64,000 nucleotides of DNA from Alkalicella caledoniensis (GTDB taxonomy: Bacteria > Bacillota > Proteinivoracia > Proteinivoracales > Proteinivoracaceae). The position numbers and the translations under genes were made by a program. This document shows positions 28,184 to 37,319 of the stretch, one piece after another. Each line of letters starts with the position of its first letter. Positions within the stretch are counted from its first letter, which is position 1. Location of the stretch: the NCBI RefSeq assembly GCF_014467015.1, contig NZ_CP058559.1:1240001-1304000 (forward strand), in the 5' to 3' direction. The notes under the pieces were generated by a model. The model did no database searches, was not told where the DNA came from, and was given only the letters and a program-made list of their open reading frames with translations.

Positions 28184-29516
28184 ATTTTTTGTCATATAAT
28201 TTTCTTTCTAAAAGTAGCTGGTCTATTATGCTTTTCCCTGTATAGTGATTTTCCAGTAGATTTGATAATATCATATTTGCTATTTTGTCAGGGTTGTGAC
28301 GTACTTGAGATGTGTCAGCTAAAAGGTTTCCTTGTAGTACCTTAACCTTCATTTTTCCTAATCTTTTAGGATTGATTTTAACTGTTGATGCGTTTTCTAA
28401 TAGATAAAGGTGCTTTTGCCTTGATGATATATCTTTGTTATTTAGCACTATGTAGTCAACTATCCCAGGAAAAGTATGTTTTTCTATTGCCTCTACGTGG
28501 TCTGCAGCACCGTAACCTTGTGTTTCTCCCTTTTGGGTCATTATGTTACATACGTAGTAGACAGGCACTTTACATTCTTTAATGGCATTTCGAACATCAT
28601 TTACCAATAGGTTTGGGATTATACTTGTGTACAAGCTTCCTGGTCCTAAGATTATGGCATCTGCATCTTTTATTGCTTCAATGGTATCCTTTAGAGCCCT
28701 TGCGTGTGTGGGTATAAGTGTTACACGATCGATTGGACTTTGGGTATTAGGAATTTTAGATTCACCTCTGACTATTGAACCATCCTTAAGCTTAGCCTGC
28801 AACGTAACATTTTCTAGTGTTACTGGTAGCACTTTTCCCCTTACTGCAAGTACCTTAGCAGACTCTTTAACTGCTTGCTCAAAACCTAGTATCTCAGTGA
28901 ATGCAGCTAAGAAGAGATTTCCAAAGCTATGTCCTTCAAGGCCTTTACCTGAAGTAAATCTATGTTGAAATATTTTTTCCAATAAAGGTTCTGCCTCGGA
29001 TAAAGCTATAAGACAGTTACGTATGTCACCAGGTGGCAACATACCCATCTCTCCCCTAAGCCTACCTGAGCTTCCTCCATCATCTGCAACTGTTACTACG
29101 GCAGTTATGTTTGAGGTATAGTTTTTTAGACCCCTTAGAAGGACTGAAAGACCTGTTCCACCACCTAATACTACAAGCTTTGGTCCTCGACTTAGATGTC
29201 TTCTGTTATACATTATATCCACAAGTTTATCGTCTGTGGGTATTAAAAATCTTAGTATTGCTTGATTTGCTTTAATTGTTGCTATTGTAAGCAAAGCAAG
29301 ACTAAATAAAGCCATTATTATACCTACTATATATGTATACTGACCTAAAGACTCAAAAACTTCGCCGAAAATAAACCTACCCAAATAACCTATATTGTTA
29401 AACCCCAGTATTATTGTGGAAAAGCTAAATAGTAATAAAGCCAGTGAAATTATTATCACTGTTATCCACCTTTTAATTCCAAGGCCAGGATACAGCCACT
29501 TTAAAAGATCCCCCAT
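28182..29516 (-). CDS. glmR: GlmR/YvcK (CofD-like) with N-terminal membrane domain
   Basis: YvcK/GlmR proteins bind UDP-GlcNAc or related sugars and adjust flux into cell-wall precursors. The 444-residue protein has two N-terminal membrane helices (about 17-38 and 58-85), then the CofD-like domain beginning KLVVLGGGTGLSVLLRGLK (about residue 113), VTVADDGGSSGRLR, LPPGDIRNCL, GHSFGNLFL and IILGPGSLYTSIIPNLL. The membrane extension is absent from the B. subtilis protein but common in clostridial homologs. GGGGGG precedes the ATG. It follows rapZ by 30 bp, the standard order. Confidence 0.94.
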   Translation of the reverse strand: MGDLLKWLYPGLGIKRWITVIIISLALLLFSFSTIILGFNNIGYLGRFIFGEVFESLGQYTYIVGIIMALFSLALLTIATIKANQAILRFLIPTDDKLVDIMYNRRHLSRGPKLVVLGGGTGLSVLLRGLKNYTSNITAVVTVADDGGSSGRLRGEMGMLPPGDIRNCLIALSEAEPLLEKIFQHRFTSGKGLEGHSFGNLFLAAFTEILGFEQAVKESAKVLAVRGKVLPVTLENVTLQAKLKDGSIVRGESKIPNTQSPIDRVTLIPTHARALKDTIEAIKDADAIILGPGSLYTSIIPNLLVNDVRNAIKECKVPVYYVCNIMTQKGETQGYGAADHVEAIEKHTFPGIVDYIVLNNKDISSRQKHLYLLENASTVKINPKRLGKMKVKVLQGNLLADTSQVRHNPDKIANMILSNLLENHYTGKSIIDQLLLERKLYDKK

Positions 29517-29546
29517 ATTTTGTTGCCCCCCAAATTGTATTTTATC

Positions 29547-30398
29547 TTATTTGCCTTTGTCTATGTCTCTGTTGTATATTTTTACTCTCTTTCCATCCCG
29601 CTCTAGTTTTTCTTTTAATTTGTTTGAGATTGTAACTGATCTATGTTTTCCACCTGTACATCCTATGGATATTACAAGTTGACTTTTTCCCTCGTCAACA
29701 TAACACGGGATAAGAAAGTCTACCATATCTTCTAGTTTTTGTAAAAACTCTGCGGTTTTGTTGCCAGCCATTACATATTCTTGAACACTTTTATCGTTTC
29801 CTGTATAGTGCTTAAGCTCGGGGTCATAAAATGGGTTTGGTAAAAACCTCACATCAAATACCATATCCGAGTCTATGGGGATTCCATATTTAAAGCCAAA
29901 GGACATTATGGTTATACTTAAACCTTCTTTTTCACCCTTTTTTGTAAATATTTCTTTGATTTTTGCTATTAACTGATGACCAGTAAAATTTGATGTGTCC
30001 AATACTAGATTGGCTCTGTCCTTAAAAATTTCAAGTATTTCTTTTTCTTTGTTTATCCCATCTATAATTCTTTCATCTAGTGCCAGTGGGTGGCTACGCT
30101 TTGTTTCTTTAAATCTTCTTATTATGACATCATCATTTGCCTCTAAAAACAAAATATTAACTTCCATGGGCATGTTTTCAAGGACTTTTTGTAGATCTTT
30201 AAAGAACAAGCCTCCTCTTATGTCAACAACGATGGCAACTTTATTGATATTACCTTCTGATTGATTACATAGATCCGCAAACTTTGGTATAAGCGCGGGA
30301 GGCAGGTTGTCAATACAGAAATATCCCATATCTTCAAAACTCCTAAGTGCCAAGGTTTTACCTGCCCCAGACATTCCTGTAAGTATTACAAACTCCAT
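29547..30398 (-). CDS. rapZ: RNase adapter RapZ / YvcJ nucleotide-binding protein
   Basis: The RapZ/YvcJ family binds nucleotides and, in enterobacteria, regulates GlmS through small-RNA decay; in Gram-positives the role is less clear. The 283-residue protein starts with the Walker A motif LTGMSGAGKTLALRSFEDMG and has CIDNLPPALIP, DVRFLPNPFY and the C-terminal SIGCTGGKHRSVTIS signature. GGGAGGA precedes the ATG. It is in line with glmR and whiA and follows a PHP gene by 14 bp. Confidence 0.95.
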   Translation of the reverse strand: MEFVILTGMSGAGKTLALRSFEDMGYFCIDNLPPALIPKFADLCNQSEGNINKVAIVVDIRGGLFFKDLQKVLENMPMEVNILFLEANDDVIIRRFKETKRSHPLALDERIIDGINKEKEILEIFKDRANLVLDTSNFTGHQLIAKIKEIFTKKGEKEGLSITIMSFGFKYGIPIDSDMVFDVRFLPNPFYDPELKHYTGNDKSVQEYVMAGNKTAEFLQKLEDMVDFLIPCYVDEGKSQLVISIGCTGGKHRSVTISNKLKEKLERDGKRVKIYNRDIDKGK

Positions 30399-30412
30399 AT
30401 GTCTTTCCTCCC

Positions 30413-31135
30413 TTAAATACTGTTTATTATGACCTCTTTAGGTATATTGAGCTCATTAGCTAGTTTTATTCCTTCATCCATTACTCCCACATCCTTTGGG
30501 TGATGTGCGTCTGAGTTTATATAGAATTTTACCCCCTCATCTAGGGCTGTATCAACAAAATCTTTTAATTTATGTCCTTGCCTACAGTTAATTTCCAGTG
30601 CTGTATTTCTTTTTGCACACACCTTTGCTAGTTCATGGGTGTCGATATCAATCTTATGTCCAGGGTGTGTAATTATGCTTATATCATGTTTATTTATTGC
30701 GTTTATCATGGCTGTGGTATTAAGTTTTCTTGCTATTTTTTTTCTTGAACTACTGAATTTTGCCATACAGTTATTATACAAAATTGGAAGGTAGCCCCTA
30801 GAAGGGATTATGTTTGGGTGGAATCCAACAAGTAACATGTCTAGTCTTGGAACTATTGTCCTTGGAACATCAATGTTCCCTTCTAAGTCTAGGATGTTAG
30901 CCTCCATGTTGAAAAGTATCTTAATCTCCTTATATTTATCTTTTAAGTCTTCTATTTGATCTGCTATAACATGTAGCTTTTTTTCAGATACTCCAACAAA
31001 AAGGGTCTTAGGACCATGTTCTGCTATCCCTATTTCTTTCATCCCCCGTTGGATTGCGCTAATAACATTTTCTTCTACAGTGCCTTTGGCATGACTGAAG
31101 TTTGTATGTGTATGATAATCACCTATGATTTTCAC
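30413..31135 (-). CDS. PHP-domain phosphoesterase
   Basis: A 240-residue stand-alone PHP protein. Metal-binding motifs are visible: GDYHTHTNFSH near the start, IAEHGPK, LFNMEAN, LVGFHPN, ITHPGHKID and NSDAHHPKDVG. They match the three-metal phosphoesterase centre of histidinol phosphatase-like or YcdX-like PHP enzymes. The start is a GTG at 31135 behind GGAGGA. A paralog lies at 32186-32926, and both flank a ROK glucokinase. The substrate cannot be inferred; other possibilities are nucleotide or sugar phosphate hydrolysis. It lies directly upstream of rapZ. Confidence 0.87.
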   Translation of the reverse strand: MKIIGDYHTHTNFSHAKGTVEENVISAIQRGMKEIGIAEHGPKTLFVGVSEKKLHVIADQIEDLKDKYKEIKILFNMEANILDLEGNIDVPRTIVPRLDMLLVGFHPNIIPSRGYLPILYNNCMAKFSSSRKKIARKLNTTAMINAINKHDISIITHPGHKIDIDTHELAKVCAKRNTALEINCRQGHKLKDFVDTALDEGVKFYINSDAHHPKDVGVMDEGIKLANELNIPKEVIINSI

Positions 31136-31191
31136 TAGGAATTCCTCCTAAAATAAGGGTTTTTATCATTATGCCCGTAATTATGTAAAAT

Positions 31192-31213
31192 AAAAAGCGG
31201 TTACCCGCTTTTT
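31192..31213 (-). terminator. Terminator at the end of the glucokinase gene
   Basis: AAAAAGCGG and CCGCTTTTT form a 9-bp stem with a 4-nt loop and an A/T-flanked end. It begins at the stop codon of the ROK gene, so rapZ and its PHP gene may have a separate promoter. Confidence 0.78.
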
Positions 31214-32160
31214 TATTTTATAAGGGCTGCTGCTCCTATTATTCCTGCATCATTTCCTAGTTGAGCAGCTACTATTTCAACGTCGTTGTAAAGGTCTTTC
31301 AAAGCTCTTTCTTCTACTACCTTTTTAAGAGGTACAAAAAGCGTTTCTCCAGCTGCTGCTACGCCACCGCCTATAACTATTAGTTCTGGGTTTAGTAGGT
31401 TTATAACATTGGCTAGTGCAAGACCTAAGTATCTTGCAACATCTTCAACTATTTTGTTAGCTACAAGGTCGCCCTCTTTAGCAGAGTCAAAAACTTCTTT
31501 AGCAGTTAATCCAGTAAAGTCTTCTCCTTGCACATAATTGTTAAGGATAGTCTCTTTACCTTCTAGTACAGCGTCTTTAGCAATTCTTGCAATTCCAGGT
31601 GCTGCTGCTAATGTCTCTAAGCAACCTGTGTTACCACAGTTACATTTTGGGCCATCTTCTAAAACTGTTACGTGCCCTAGTTCTCCTGCAGTTTGAGCCC
31701 CGTGGAAAATATCTCCATTTAGTATAAGACCTGAACCTACACCGGTTCCTAATGTTATACATACGATATGCCTTTTATCTTTTCCTGCTCCTGTCCAAGC
31801 TTCACCTAAGGCTGCAGCGTTAGCATCGTTATCTATGTATGTAGGGATATTAAACTCTTTTTGTAGTATTTCTTTTATGGGTACATTTTTCCAAAATAAA
31901 TTTGGTGCGAATTTTACTATTCCATTAGGGATGTCACAAACACCAGGTACACCTATACCTATTCCCTTATACTCTGCCCTTGAGTCATATTTTTCAATTA
32001 GTTCTTTAATGGTTCCAATTATCCTATTTACTGTTCCTTCTTGTCCTTCTTTTGCCATAGTGGGGTTTGAGATCTTTAATAATATCTCCCCTGAGTTGTT
32101 TACTACAGCTGCTGCTATGTTTGTACCTCCAAGATCCACACCAATTCTCAAATTCATCAT
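31213..32160 (-). CDS. glk: ROK-family glucokinase
   Basis: ROK glucokinase phosphorylates glucose with ATP, feeding glycolysis. The 315-residue protein has the phosphate loop IGVDLGGTNIAAAVV, the sugar site YIDNDANAAALGEAW, TLGTGVGSGLI, the zinc-binding ROK motif GHVTVLEDGPKCNCGNTGCLE (three Cys and a His) and GGGVAAAGE. The start is ATGATG with GGAGG ten bases upstream; either ATG (32160 or 32157) is possible. It lies between two PHP-domain genes in one direction. Confidence 0.93.
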   Translation of the reverse strand: MMNLRIGVDLGGTNIAAAVVNNSGEILLKISNPTMAKEGQEGTVNRIIGTIKELIEKYDSRAEYKGIGIGVPGVCDIPNGIVKFAPNLFWKNVPIKEILQKEFNIPTYIDNDANAAALGEAWTGAGKDKRHIVCITLGTGVGSGLILNGDIFHGAQTAGELGHVTVLEDGPKCNCGNTGCLETLAAAPGIARIAKDAVLEGKETILNNYVQGEDFTGLTAKEVFDSAKEGDLVANKIVEDVARYLGLALANVINLLNPELIVIGGGVAAAGETLFVPLKKVVEERALKDLYNDVEIVAAQLGNDAGIIGAAALIK

Positions 32161-32185
32161 TTTCCCTTTTCCTCCTCTTTATACC

Positions 32186-32926
32186 TTACTTAATTTCTAA
32201 GTATCTTGCTCTGTTCCTTGTTCTTAAAAACTCTTTGATTTTTGCTATATCAGTATTTATTATATGATCTTTTGTAAGACCAACATTTTCAATCAAACCA
32301 TAAGCCTTTTCAAAGTTTCCTACGTCATATGATATATGTGCATCACTACCAAGGGAAACTTTCCAATCATTCTTCACTATCTCCTTGGCAAATTCTAAGC
32401 AGTTTTCAAAGCTCCCTTTTCTGCTTCCTCCATGGGTTAATGAGCTGTTGTTTATTTCTATTAATACATTATGTTCCTTTGCTGCCTTAACAACTTTCTC
32501 AGGATCGATAAGGAATTCTGGGTTTCCTGGATGTACTAATATATCAATCTTTGAGTTTTTCATGGCGTTTATGGCAGCCTTTGTATTTTCTTCCACACTC
32601 CCTGGGTCAAAGCACAGGTAGTGGAATCCACCTAGAACTATGTCTAAATTGCGTTGAAAGTACTCAGGCACATCTATGTTACCATCTTGATCTAAAATAT
32701 TTGCTTCCACGCCCTTTAGAATCTCAACTCCATGAATTTCTTCGGGCAGTGCACGTAGGTTTCCGAAGTGATATAGGTGTGGAGCTCCAGGCATTTTGGG
32801 ACCGTGGTCTGTCATGGCTAGCATCTCTAAACCCTTGTCACTAGCTCCTTTAGCCATTTCTTGTATTGTACTGTATGCATGGCCACTAGATATTGTATGT
32901 GTGTGTAGATCAGCTAAAAATTTCAT
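32186..32926 (-). CDS. PHP-domain phosphoesterase, YcdX-like
   Basis: A 246-residue PHP protein with LADLHTHTISSGHAYST, TDHGPKMPGAPH, KGVEANILDQDG, GGFHYLCF, ILVHPGNPEF and SLGSDAHISYDVG. These are the conserved metal ligands of the YcdX-type phosphatase group. Its order of motifs is closer to E. coli YcdX than the paralog at 30413-31135. AAGGAG precedes the ATG at 32926; an in-frame GTG nine bases upstream overlaps that site. The substrate is unknown. Confidence 0.88.
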   Translation of the reverse strand: MKFLADLHTHTISSGHAYSTIQEMAKGASDKGLEMLAMTDHGPKMPGAPHLYHFGNLRALPEEIHGVEILKGVEANILDQDGNIDVPEYFQRNLDIVLGGFHYLCFDPGSVEENTKAAINAMKNSKIDILVHPGNPEFLIDPEKVVKAAKEHNVLIEINNSSLTHGGSRKGSFENCLEFAKEIVKNDWKVSLGSDAHISYDVGNFEKAYGLIENVGLTKDHIINTDIAKIKEFLRTRNRARYLEIK

Positions 32927-32996
32927 CAAAAACACTCCTTGTTAGTGCTTAGCAGTTGGCTTTTAGTTTTTTAGTTGTTACTTACGAACAAGTTTA

Positions 32997-33016
32997 GCCA
33001 CTGTATATACAGTGGC
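32997..33016. promoter_or_regulatory. Perfect 20-bp palindrome
   Basis: GCCACTGTATATACAGTGGC reads the same on both strands. It lies between the spoIIP stop (33065) and the downstream PHP gene start (32926), about 70 bp upstream of the latter. Lacking a T-run on the minus strand, it is more like an operator than a terminator, though its plus-strand flank is T-rich. Confidence 0.45.
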
Positions 33017-33064
33017 ATTTATTTACTTTATTTAATTTAATCATCCTTTGCTTGTACTGTCAAC

Positions 33065-34255
33065 TTATTCCTTTGGCTTTTTACTATTTTTTCCCTTTAA
33101 AGTATTAGCAAACTCTTTTGTAAAAAACCCTCTTAGTTTTCTCTCAATTTCCCTTGTATCACCAACACTGATTAAAAGATATCCTCCGCCGCCAATTACT
33201 GTTAGAAGGATAACAGTGAGGAACCCCTTTAGTAATCCTCCTGAACCTGTTCCTCCGTGATTTTCCGTAGATTGAACTGTAGGTGGTAGCGCATCATCAT
33301 CATCAGCATCATCGCCATCTACGTCGTCACTTTCAAGATCAAGGGTTGTATTAGGGGCCTCAAACTCTCCATAGAGGGTTTGGGATATCACATCAGCAAA
33401 AAGTGCTGCTCCCCTTTCGGCATCTTCCCTTTTATTAGTATGAGCACCTATTTCTAGTAGTAAAGCCCTGGGGTGAAGGTCTTGGTTATATGAACCTCTG
33501 GCATAGAAGATACCTTTTACTAAGTCTGGAATATTTTCATCTGCCACTGATTTTAGCTGCCAAGCGAATTCCTCATTAACAGCCTGGGCAGGATTTTGTC
33601 TACCAACAACTATTAGTATTTGGGTGATTTGTTCACCGTCTATTTCTTCTAAATATGCTTGGGGTGGTGTTGCATCTCTGTGCACATCAAAAATGGCATC
33701 TACATCTCTTCCTATTATTTCAATGGCTGTTCTTCTGGATCTTCTATATGATCCTGAGTATGGGAAATGAGTGCGCTGACTATCTATGACTTCTATATCA
33801 AATTCTTCTAAGGTGGCCGCTAGTACTCCACCAACTTTATAAATTCCTCCCCTTCTTTTATCAGTCTGGGCGTACCCTTCAGTGGGGACGTAGCTTTCCC
33901 CACTATGGGTATAGTATAGACCTATCCGCCTTTCATCAGCTCCCTCTAGTTGAGCAAATTCTGCAAAGCTTGGTTTTGAGGGTTCTGACTCTTCTATTTT
34001 TTTTGCCCAAGCTTTAAAGTTCTCTGCATCCACTTTGTGAACTAAATATTGTATATTGTTATGGTCTACAAACTTGTCACCCACATGAATTATTATTCCT
34101 GTACGCAGTAAGACATTATCCTCTTCATCATAAAGTGTGTAATATTGCCCTTCTTCTAACTCTAGCTCCGGCTGTTGTTCTGGCTCTGCCAGTACTGTCA
34201 AACTAGGCATAACCAATAAAATAGCCATCATTATTATTGCTATTTTATTTCTCAA
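33065..34255 (-). CDS. spoIIP: Stage II sporulation protein P
   Basis: SpoIIP is a peptidoglycan amidase/endopeptidase that, with SpoIID and SpoIIM, drives engulfment of the forespore. The protein of about 396 residues has an N-terminal hydrophobic signal or anchor, then the amidase domain with IGLYYTHSGESYVPTEG (zinc-ligand His and Glu), AIFDVHRDATP and ALLLEIGAHTN. Unusually it ends with an acidic linker (DLESDDVDGDDADDDD) and a second membrane helix near residue 355, followed by a basic tail. A TTG at 34255 has GGGGTGA six bases upstream and is preferred over the GTG at 34264. Sigma-E control is expected for the family; I found no convincing promoter. Confidence 0.85.
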   Translation of the reverse strand: MRNKIAIIMMAILLVMPSLTVLAEPEQQPELELEEGQYYTLYDEEDNVLLRTGIIIHVGDKFVDHNNIQYLVHKVDAENFKAWAKKIEESEPSKPSFAEFAQLEGADERRIGLYYTHSGESYVPTEGYAQTDKRRGGIYKVGGVLAATLEEFDIEVIDSQRTHFPYSGSYRRSRRTAIEIIGRDVDAIFDVHRDATPPQAYLEEIDGEQITQILIVVGRQNPAQAVNEEFAWQLKSVADENIPDLVKGIFYARGSYNQDLHPRALLLEIGAHTNKREDAERGAALFADVISQTLYGEFEAPNTTLDLESDDVDGDDADDDDALPPTVQSTENHGGTGSGGLLKGFLTVILLTVIGGGGYLLISVGDTREIERKLRGFFTKEFANTLKGKNSKKPKE

Positions 34256-34527
34256 TTTAATCACCCCATATTAGTTTAATTTATACTGTTATGTTTTCCT
34301 GTATTTCAAGAAATTAAACTATGATTGTTAAAGTAGAAATAAAAAATAAAAATTTTAAAAACTTGAACACGGATTACACGGCAAATTATTGTAACTATTT
34401 TTTTGTTTTGGATTGTGATTTTATAATTTTGTTCCCTAATTATCGATTTTGATAAGTAGATTAACAGTATTTTTTAGAAAAGTTATTCTCTGAGGGTTTG
34501 ATTTGAGAATTTCACTGTTTAAACCTA

Positions 34528-34566
34528 AAAAAGTAACCAAATCAAAGTTTGATTTGGTTACTTTTT
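34528..34566. terminator. Bidirectional terminator
   Basis: AAAAAGTAACCAAATCAAA is followed by its exact inverse complement, leaving a minimal loop, with T-runs on both strands. It ends at the stop of the NapH-like gene. The remaining 34256-34527 stretch is AT-rich and shows no gene. Confidence 0.85.
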
Positions 34567-35199
34567 CTACTTAATTTTTATTTGTTTAGTTGGGCATTTT
34601 TCTACGCAGGCCATACAGTTTATACAACGGTCTCCGATGAATACTTGACCTTCTTTCTCTCTTCTTTCATCTAGTGTTTTGTTCAGTTGTGTGGGTACAT
34701 TGCAAACAGTTGTACACAACCTACAGTCTTTACACTTATCAGCTATTTCAAGTTTAAACCTTCTTTTAAAGCTGACTGTTGTCATGAGTGTTCCCCAAGG
34801 GCAAAGATGTCCACACCACGTTCTTGGTTGATAAAAAAGAGCTAGAAGTGTTGCCATAGTAGCAACTGAGAACATCATCCCCAGTACAACATAGAGTGAT
34901 TCAAAGTTTCTTCTTCCTATGAATATGGCTACAAAAAAGAATAATACAAAGGCATATTGAAACCATTTACTACTGAAAATTTTGTGTGGTGGACGATTCT
35001 TTGAGATTTTTACTAGGACTCTTTCCGCAAAGGAACCCATTGGACAAAACCATCCACAAAAATATCTTCCCATAAAAATTGATAGGATAAGTCCTGATGC
35101 AACTAATAAAAAGTTAAAATACCAAATTCCTGCAACTAATAATACCAATTTAAAGATAACTCCAAATAACTGTGAAACCTTTCGTAGTTCTTGTAACAT
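34567..35199 (-). CDS. NapH-like membrane 4Fe-4S ferredoxin protein
   Basis: A 210-residue integral membrane electron-transfer protein. Four membrane helices are visible. Two CxxxCP motifs at helix ends (CGWFCPMG and CGHLCPWG) are those of the NapH/CcoG/NosR/RdxA family. The C-terminal cytoplasmic domain has two 4Fe-4S sets, CKDCRLCTTVC and CINCMACVEKCP. The ATG at 35199 follows GGGGAGGAA. It stands alone, with no nap or nos genes nearby, and has its own promoter with a CsoR/CstR-like palindrome. An electron donor to a copper, sulfur or quinone-linked reductase is possible; the partner is unknown. Confidence 0.85.
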   Translation of the reverse strand: MLQELRKVSQLFGVIFKLVLLVAGIWYFNFLLVASGLILSIFMGRYFCGWFCPMGSFAERVLVKISKNRPPHKIFSSKWFQYAFVLFFFVAIFIGRRNFESLYVVLGMMFSVATMATLLALFYQPRTWCGHLCPWGTLMTTVSFKRRFKLEIADKCKDCRLCTTVCNVPTQLNKTLDERREKEGQVFIGDRCINCMACVEKCPTKQIKIK

Positions 35200-35221
35200 T
35201 TTATTCCTCCCCAACATTTTT

Positions 35222-35273
35222 TATACCCCTACAGGGTATATGTATATTATAAATGATTATAAAAAGATGTCAA
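35222..35273 (-). promoter_or_regulatory. Promoter with CsoR/CstR-like operator
   Basis: On the minus strand TTGACA (35273-35268), a 16-nt spacer and TATAAT (35251-35246) form a strong promoter. The palindrome TATACCCTGTAGGGGTATA (35240-35222) starts six bases after the -10 box and overlaps the expected transcription start. Its ACCC...GGGTAT arms resemble operators of the CsoR/RcnR/CstR repressor family. A sister site lies before trxB. Confidence 0.75.
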
Positions 35274-35284
35274 GGGGGGATGAA

Positions 35285-35315
35285 AAAAACAAGCGTCATT
35301 ACGACGCTTGTTTTT
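35285..35315. terminator. Terminator of degV
   Basis: A 13-bp stem, AAAAACAAGCGTC / GACGCTTGTTTTT, has T-runs in both directions and overlaps the degV stop codon. It insulates degV from the promoter just downstream. Confidence 0.88.
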
Positions 35316-36162
35316 ACCAGGTACCGCAGGCTGCTAGGAAGTCAGGACCACCGTGCACAGCTATTGCTACTCCAGCTTGGAATACAAATCCTTCTTTTAA
35401 GTTGTACTTTTCTTTCATACGCCCTAAGACTTCTTCAGCATAAGCCTTATCTGTACCATATGCTAAAGCTATCTTGATTGGTGTATTTGCATCTACACCC
35501 CACAGTTTTTCGAAGGAAGCTATGAAAGAGTCTATGGCTTTGTTCTTACCTCTAGACTTTGAAAATTCTTTTACCGTTCCATTTTCGAAGTAGATTACGG
35601 GTTTTACATTCAACATAGAACCAACTACGCCTTTAAGTTTACTTACTCTGCCGCCCCTCACTGCGTATTCTAGGGTATCTAGATAGATTACAACCTTTGT
35701 AGTTTCTATAAGCTTTTCTGCTTGTTCAACTATTTGGTGGAATTCTAATCCTTGTTCCATTGCTTCTATTATTTTTACAGCCAGCCATCCTGCTCCCATG
35801 GTAGTTGTTTGCGAGTCGATGATTTTCACCTTATCGCTACCTACCATTTCTGCTGCCGTTTGTGCCGATTGAGTGGTTCCACTGAATCCGCCGGTTATAT
35901 GTACGGATATAATCTTATCATACCCTGAATCCAGTGCTTTTTGATATACTTCTGCAAATTCACCTACTGGTGGCTGAGATGTTTTCGGATGATCATCCAC
36001 TGAAACAAGTTTTGCGTATAATTCATCACTTGTCATATCAACTCCATCTTTGAAGCTCCCACCCATCCAGTTAATTGTTAGTGGAACTACTGAGATGTCA
36101 TGTTTTTCGATCAGTTCTTTTGGCACATCACAAGTACTGTCTACAACTAATTTAATTTTCAT
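35314..36162 (-). CDS. DegV-family fatty-acid-binding protein
   Basis: DegV/FakB proteins bind a fatty acid in a buried pocket and present it to the kinase FakA. The 282-residue protein begins KIKLVVDSTCDVPKELIEKHDI and has the family features VDMTSDELYAKL, TSQPPVGEF, ISVHITGGFSGTTQSA (fatty-acid carboxylate site), IDSQTTTMGAGWL and RGGRVSKLKG. The ATG at 36162 follows GAGGAG; a GTG three codons upstream overlaps it. No fakA gene is in the window. Confidence 0.92.
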   Translation of the reverse strand: MKIKLVVDSTCDVPKELIEKHDISVVPLTINWMGGSFKDGVDMTSDELYAKLVSVDDHPKTSQPPVGEFAEVYQKALDSGYDKIISVHITGGFSGTTQSAQTAAEMVGSDKVKIIDSQTTTMGAGWLAVKIIEAMEQGLEFHQIVEQAEKLIETTKVVIYLDTLEYAVRGGRVSKLKGVVGSMLNVKPVIYFENGTVKEFSKSRGKNKAIDSFIASFEKLWGVDANTPIKIALAYGTDKAYAEEVLGRMKEKYNLKEGFVFQAGVAIAVHGGPDFLAACGTW

Positions 36163-36415
36163 TTTTATCACTCCTCAAAAGATTACCCCAAAATTTCTTT
36201 ATCTTTGTTTATATTACCCTCATTTTTATCTGACTATTTGACTCTCTTCATTATATTAGACTGTTTTTTTTATAATAAGTGTCATTTGTTTTAAATCTTT
36301 TTTGGAAAAGCAAATAACTGTATCGAAACAGTTGTAATTTCCTTTGTTTTCATCTTTTAGGGGTTTAGTTTTTTTGTTACATTTAGATTAATAAACATTT
36401 TGGAGGTAAATATAC

Positions 36416-37306
36416 ATGAAATTTTATAAAAGAATTTCCACTATCCTTATTGCTTTTTTAATTTTAGCTTTGGTTTCAGGATGTACTAATAACACTAGTA
36501 ATGAAGATGTCCTTGTAATGGGGTTTGTTCCCATGAGAGATGGGGATGCATTGATAGAATCTGTTAAACCTTTAGAAGAGCTTTTATCTCAAGAGTTAGG
36601 AATAAAAGTCAAAGCTTTTACTGCCACTAATTATGTTGGTGTAGTAGAGGGGTTAGGTTCAGGGCAGGTAGATTTTGGTTTTATTCCACCCTTTGCTTAT
36701 GTTCTAGCTAATAGTGAAAATAAGGCCCAAGTGATCCTTACTGCTTTGAATAGTAGTGGAAAGAGTAACTATAGATCTCAATTTCTAGTTTCAAGTGATG
36801 ATAATTCAATAAGTAGTTTAGAAGACTTACAAGGCAAGAAAGTTGCTTTTGTAGATTTTTCTTCAACATCTGGATATCTTTTTCCAGGTGCCCATTTAGC
36901 AGGACTTGGTCTTGAGTTAGACAATGATATAGAAGTAATTATTGCTGGTGGTCATGATAAAGCTTTACAACTTTTGCTAAATGGTGATGTTGATGCTGCT
37001 ACAACCTTTGTAGATGCCCGTGATAGATATGCCAGTGATTTCCCAGGTGCCATGGAAAAAACAAGGGTTTTAGGGTATACTGACTACATCCCTAATATAA
37101 CTGTTACCACCAGGGGTACTATGGAAAGTGAGTTACAAGGTAGAATCCAAGCTGCATTATTAAATATAGCTGAAAGTGAAGAAGGAGCAGAAATGCTTAA
37201 AGAGCTATTTAATATGTACGGATTTGTTAAAGCTTCTGATAGTGATTATGATATTATTAGAGAAACTGCAAGGCTTATGAACGTAAATCTAAAAGAACAA
37301 GATTAG
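36416..37306 (+). CDS. phnD: Phosphonate-type ABC transporter binding lipoprotein PhnD
   Basis: This is the extracellular binding component of a phosphonate- or phosphite-type importer. The 296-residue protein has a lipoprotein signal ending LVSGC at Cys23, then a periplasmic-binding fold with VLVMGFVPMRDGDAL, VDFGFIPPFAYVLA, LVSSDDNSISSLEDLQGKKVAFVDFSSTSGYLFPG-like segments and GDVDAATTFVDARDRY. GGAGG precedes the ATG. It starts the phnD-phnC-phnE operon. No C-P lyase or phosphite dehydrogenase is nearby, so the ligand could be a phosphonate, phosphite or another small anion. Confidence 0.9.
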   Translation: MKFYKRISTILIAFLILALVSGCTNNTSNEDVLVMGFVPMRDGDALIESVKPLEELLSQELGIKVKAFTATNYVGVVEGLGSGQVDFGFIPPFAYVLANSENKAQVILTALNSSGKSNYRSQFLVSSDDNSISSLEDLQGKKVAFVDFSSTSGYLFPGAHLAGLGLELDNDIEVIIAGGHDKALQLLLNGDVDAATTFVDARDRYASDFPGAMEKTRVLGYTDYIPNITVTTRGTMESELQGRIQAALLNIAESEEGAEMLKELFNMYGFVKASDSDYDIIRETARLMNVNLKEQD

Positions 37307-37319
37307 GCTTGGTGATAAT

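Noticed and set aside
36300-36415. Possible riboswitch before phnD
   Set aside because: Only a short AACTGT/ACAGTT stem is visible; no conserved riboswitch core was found.
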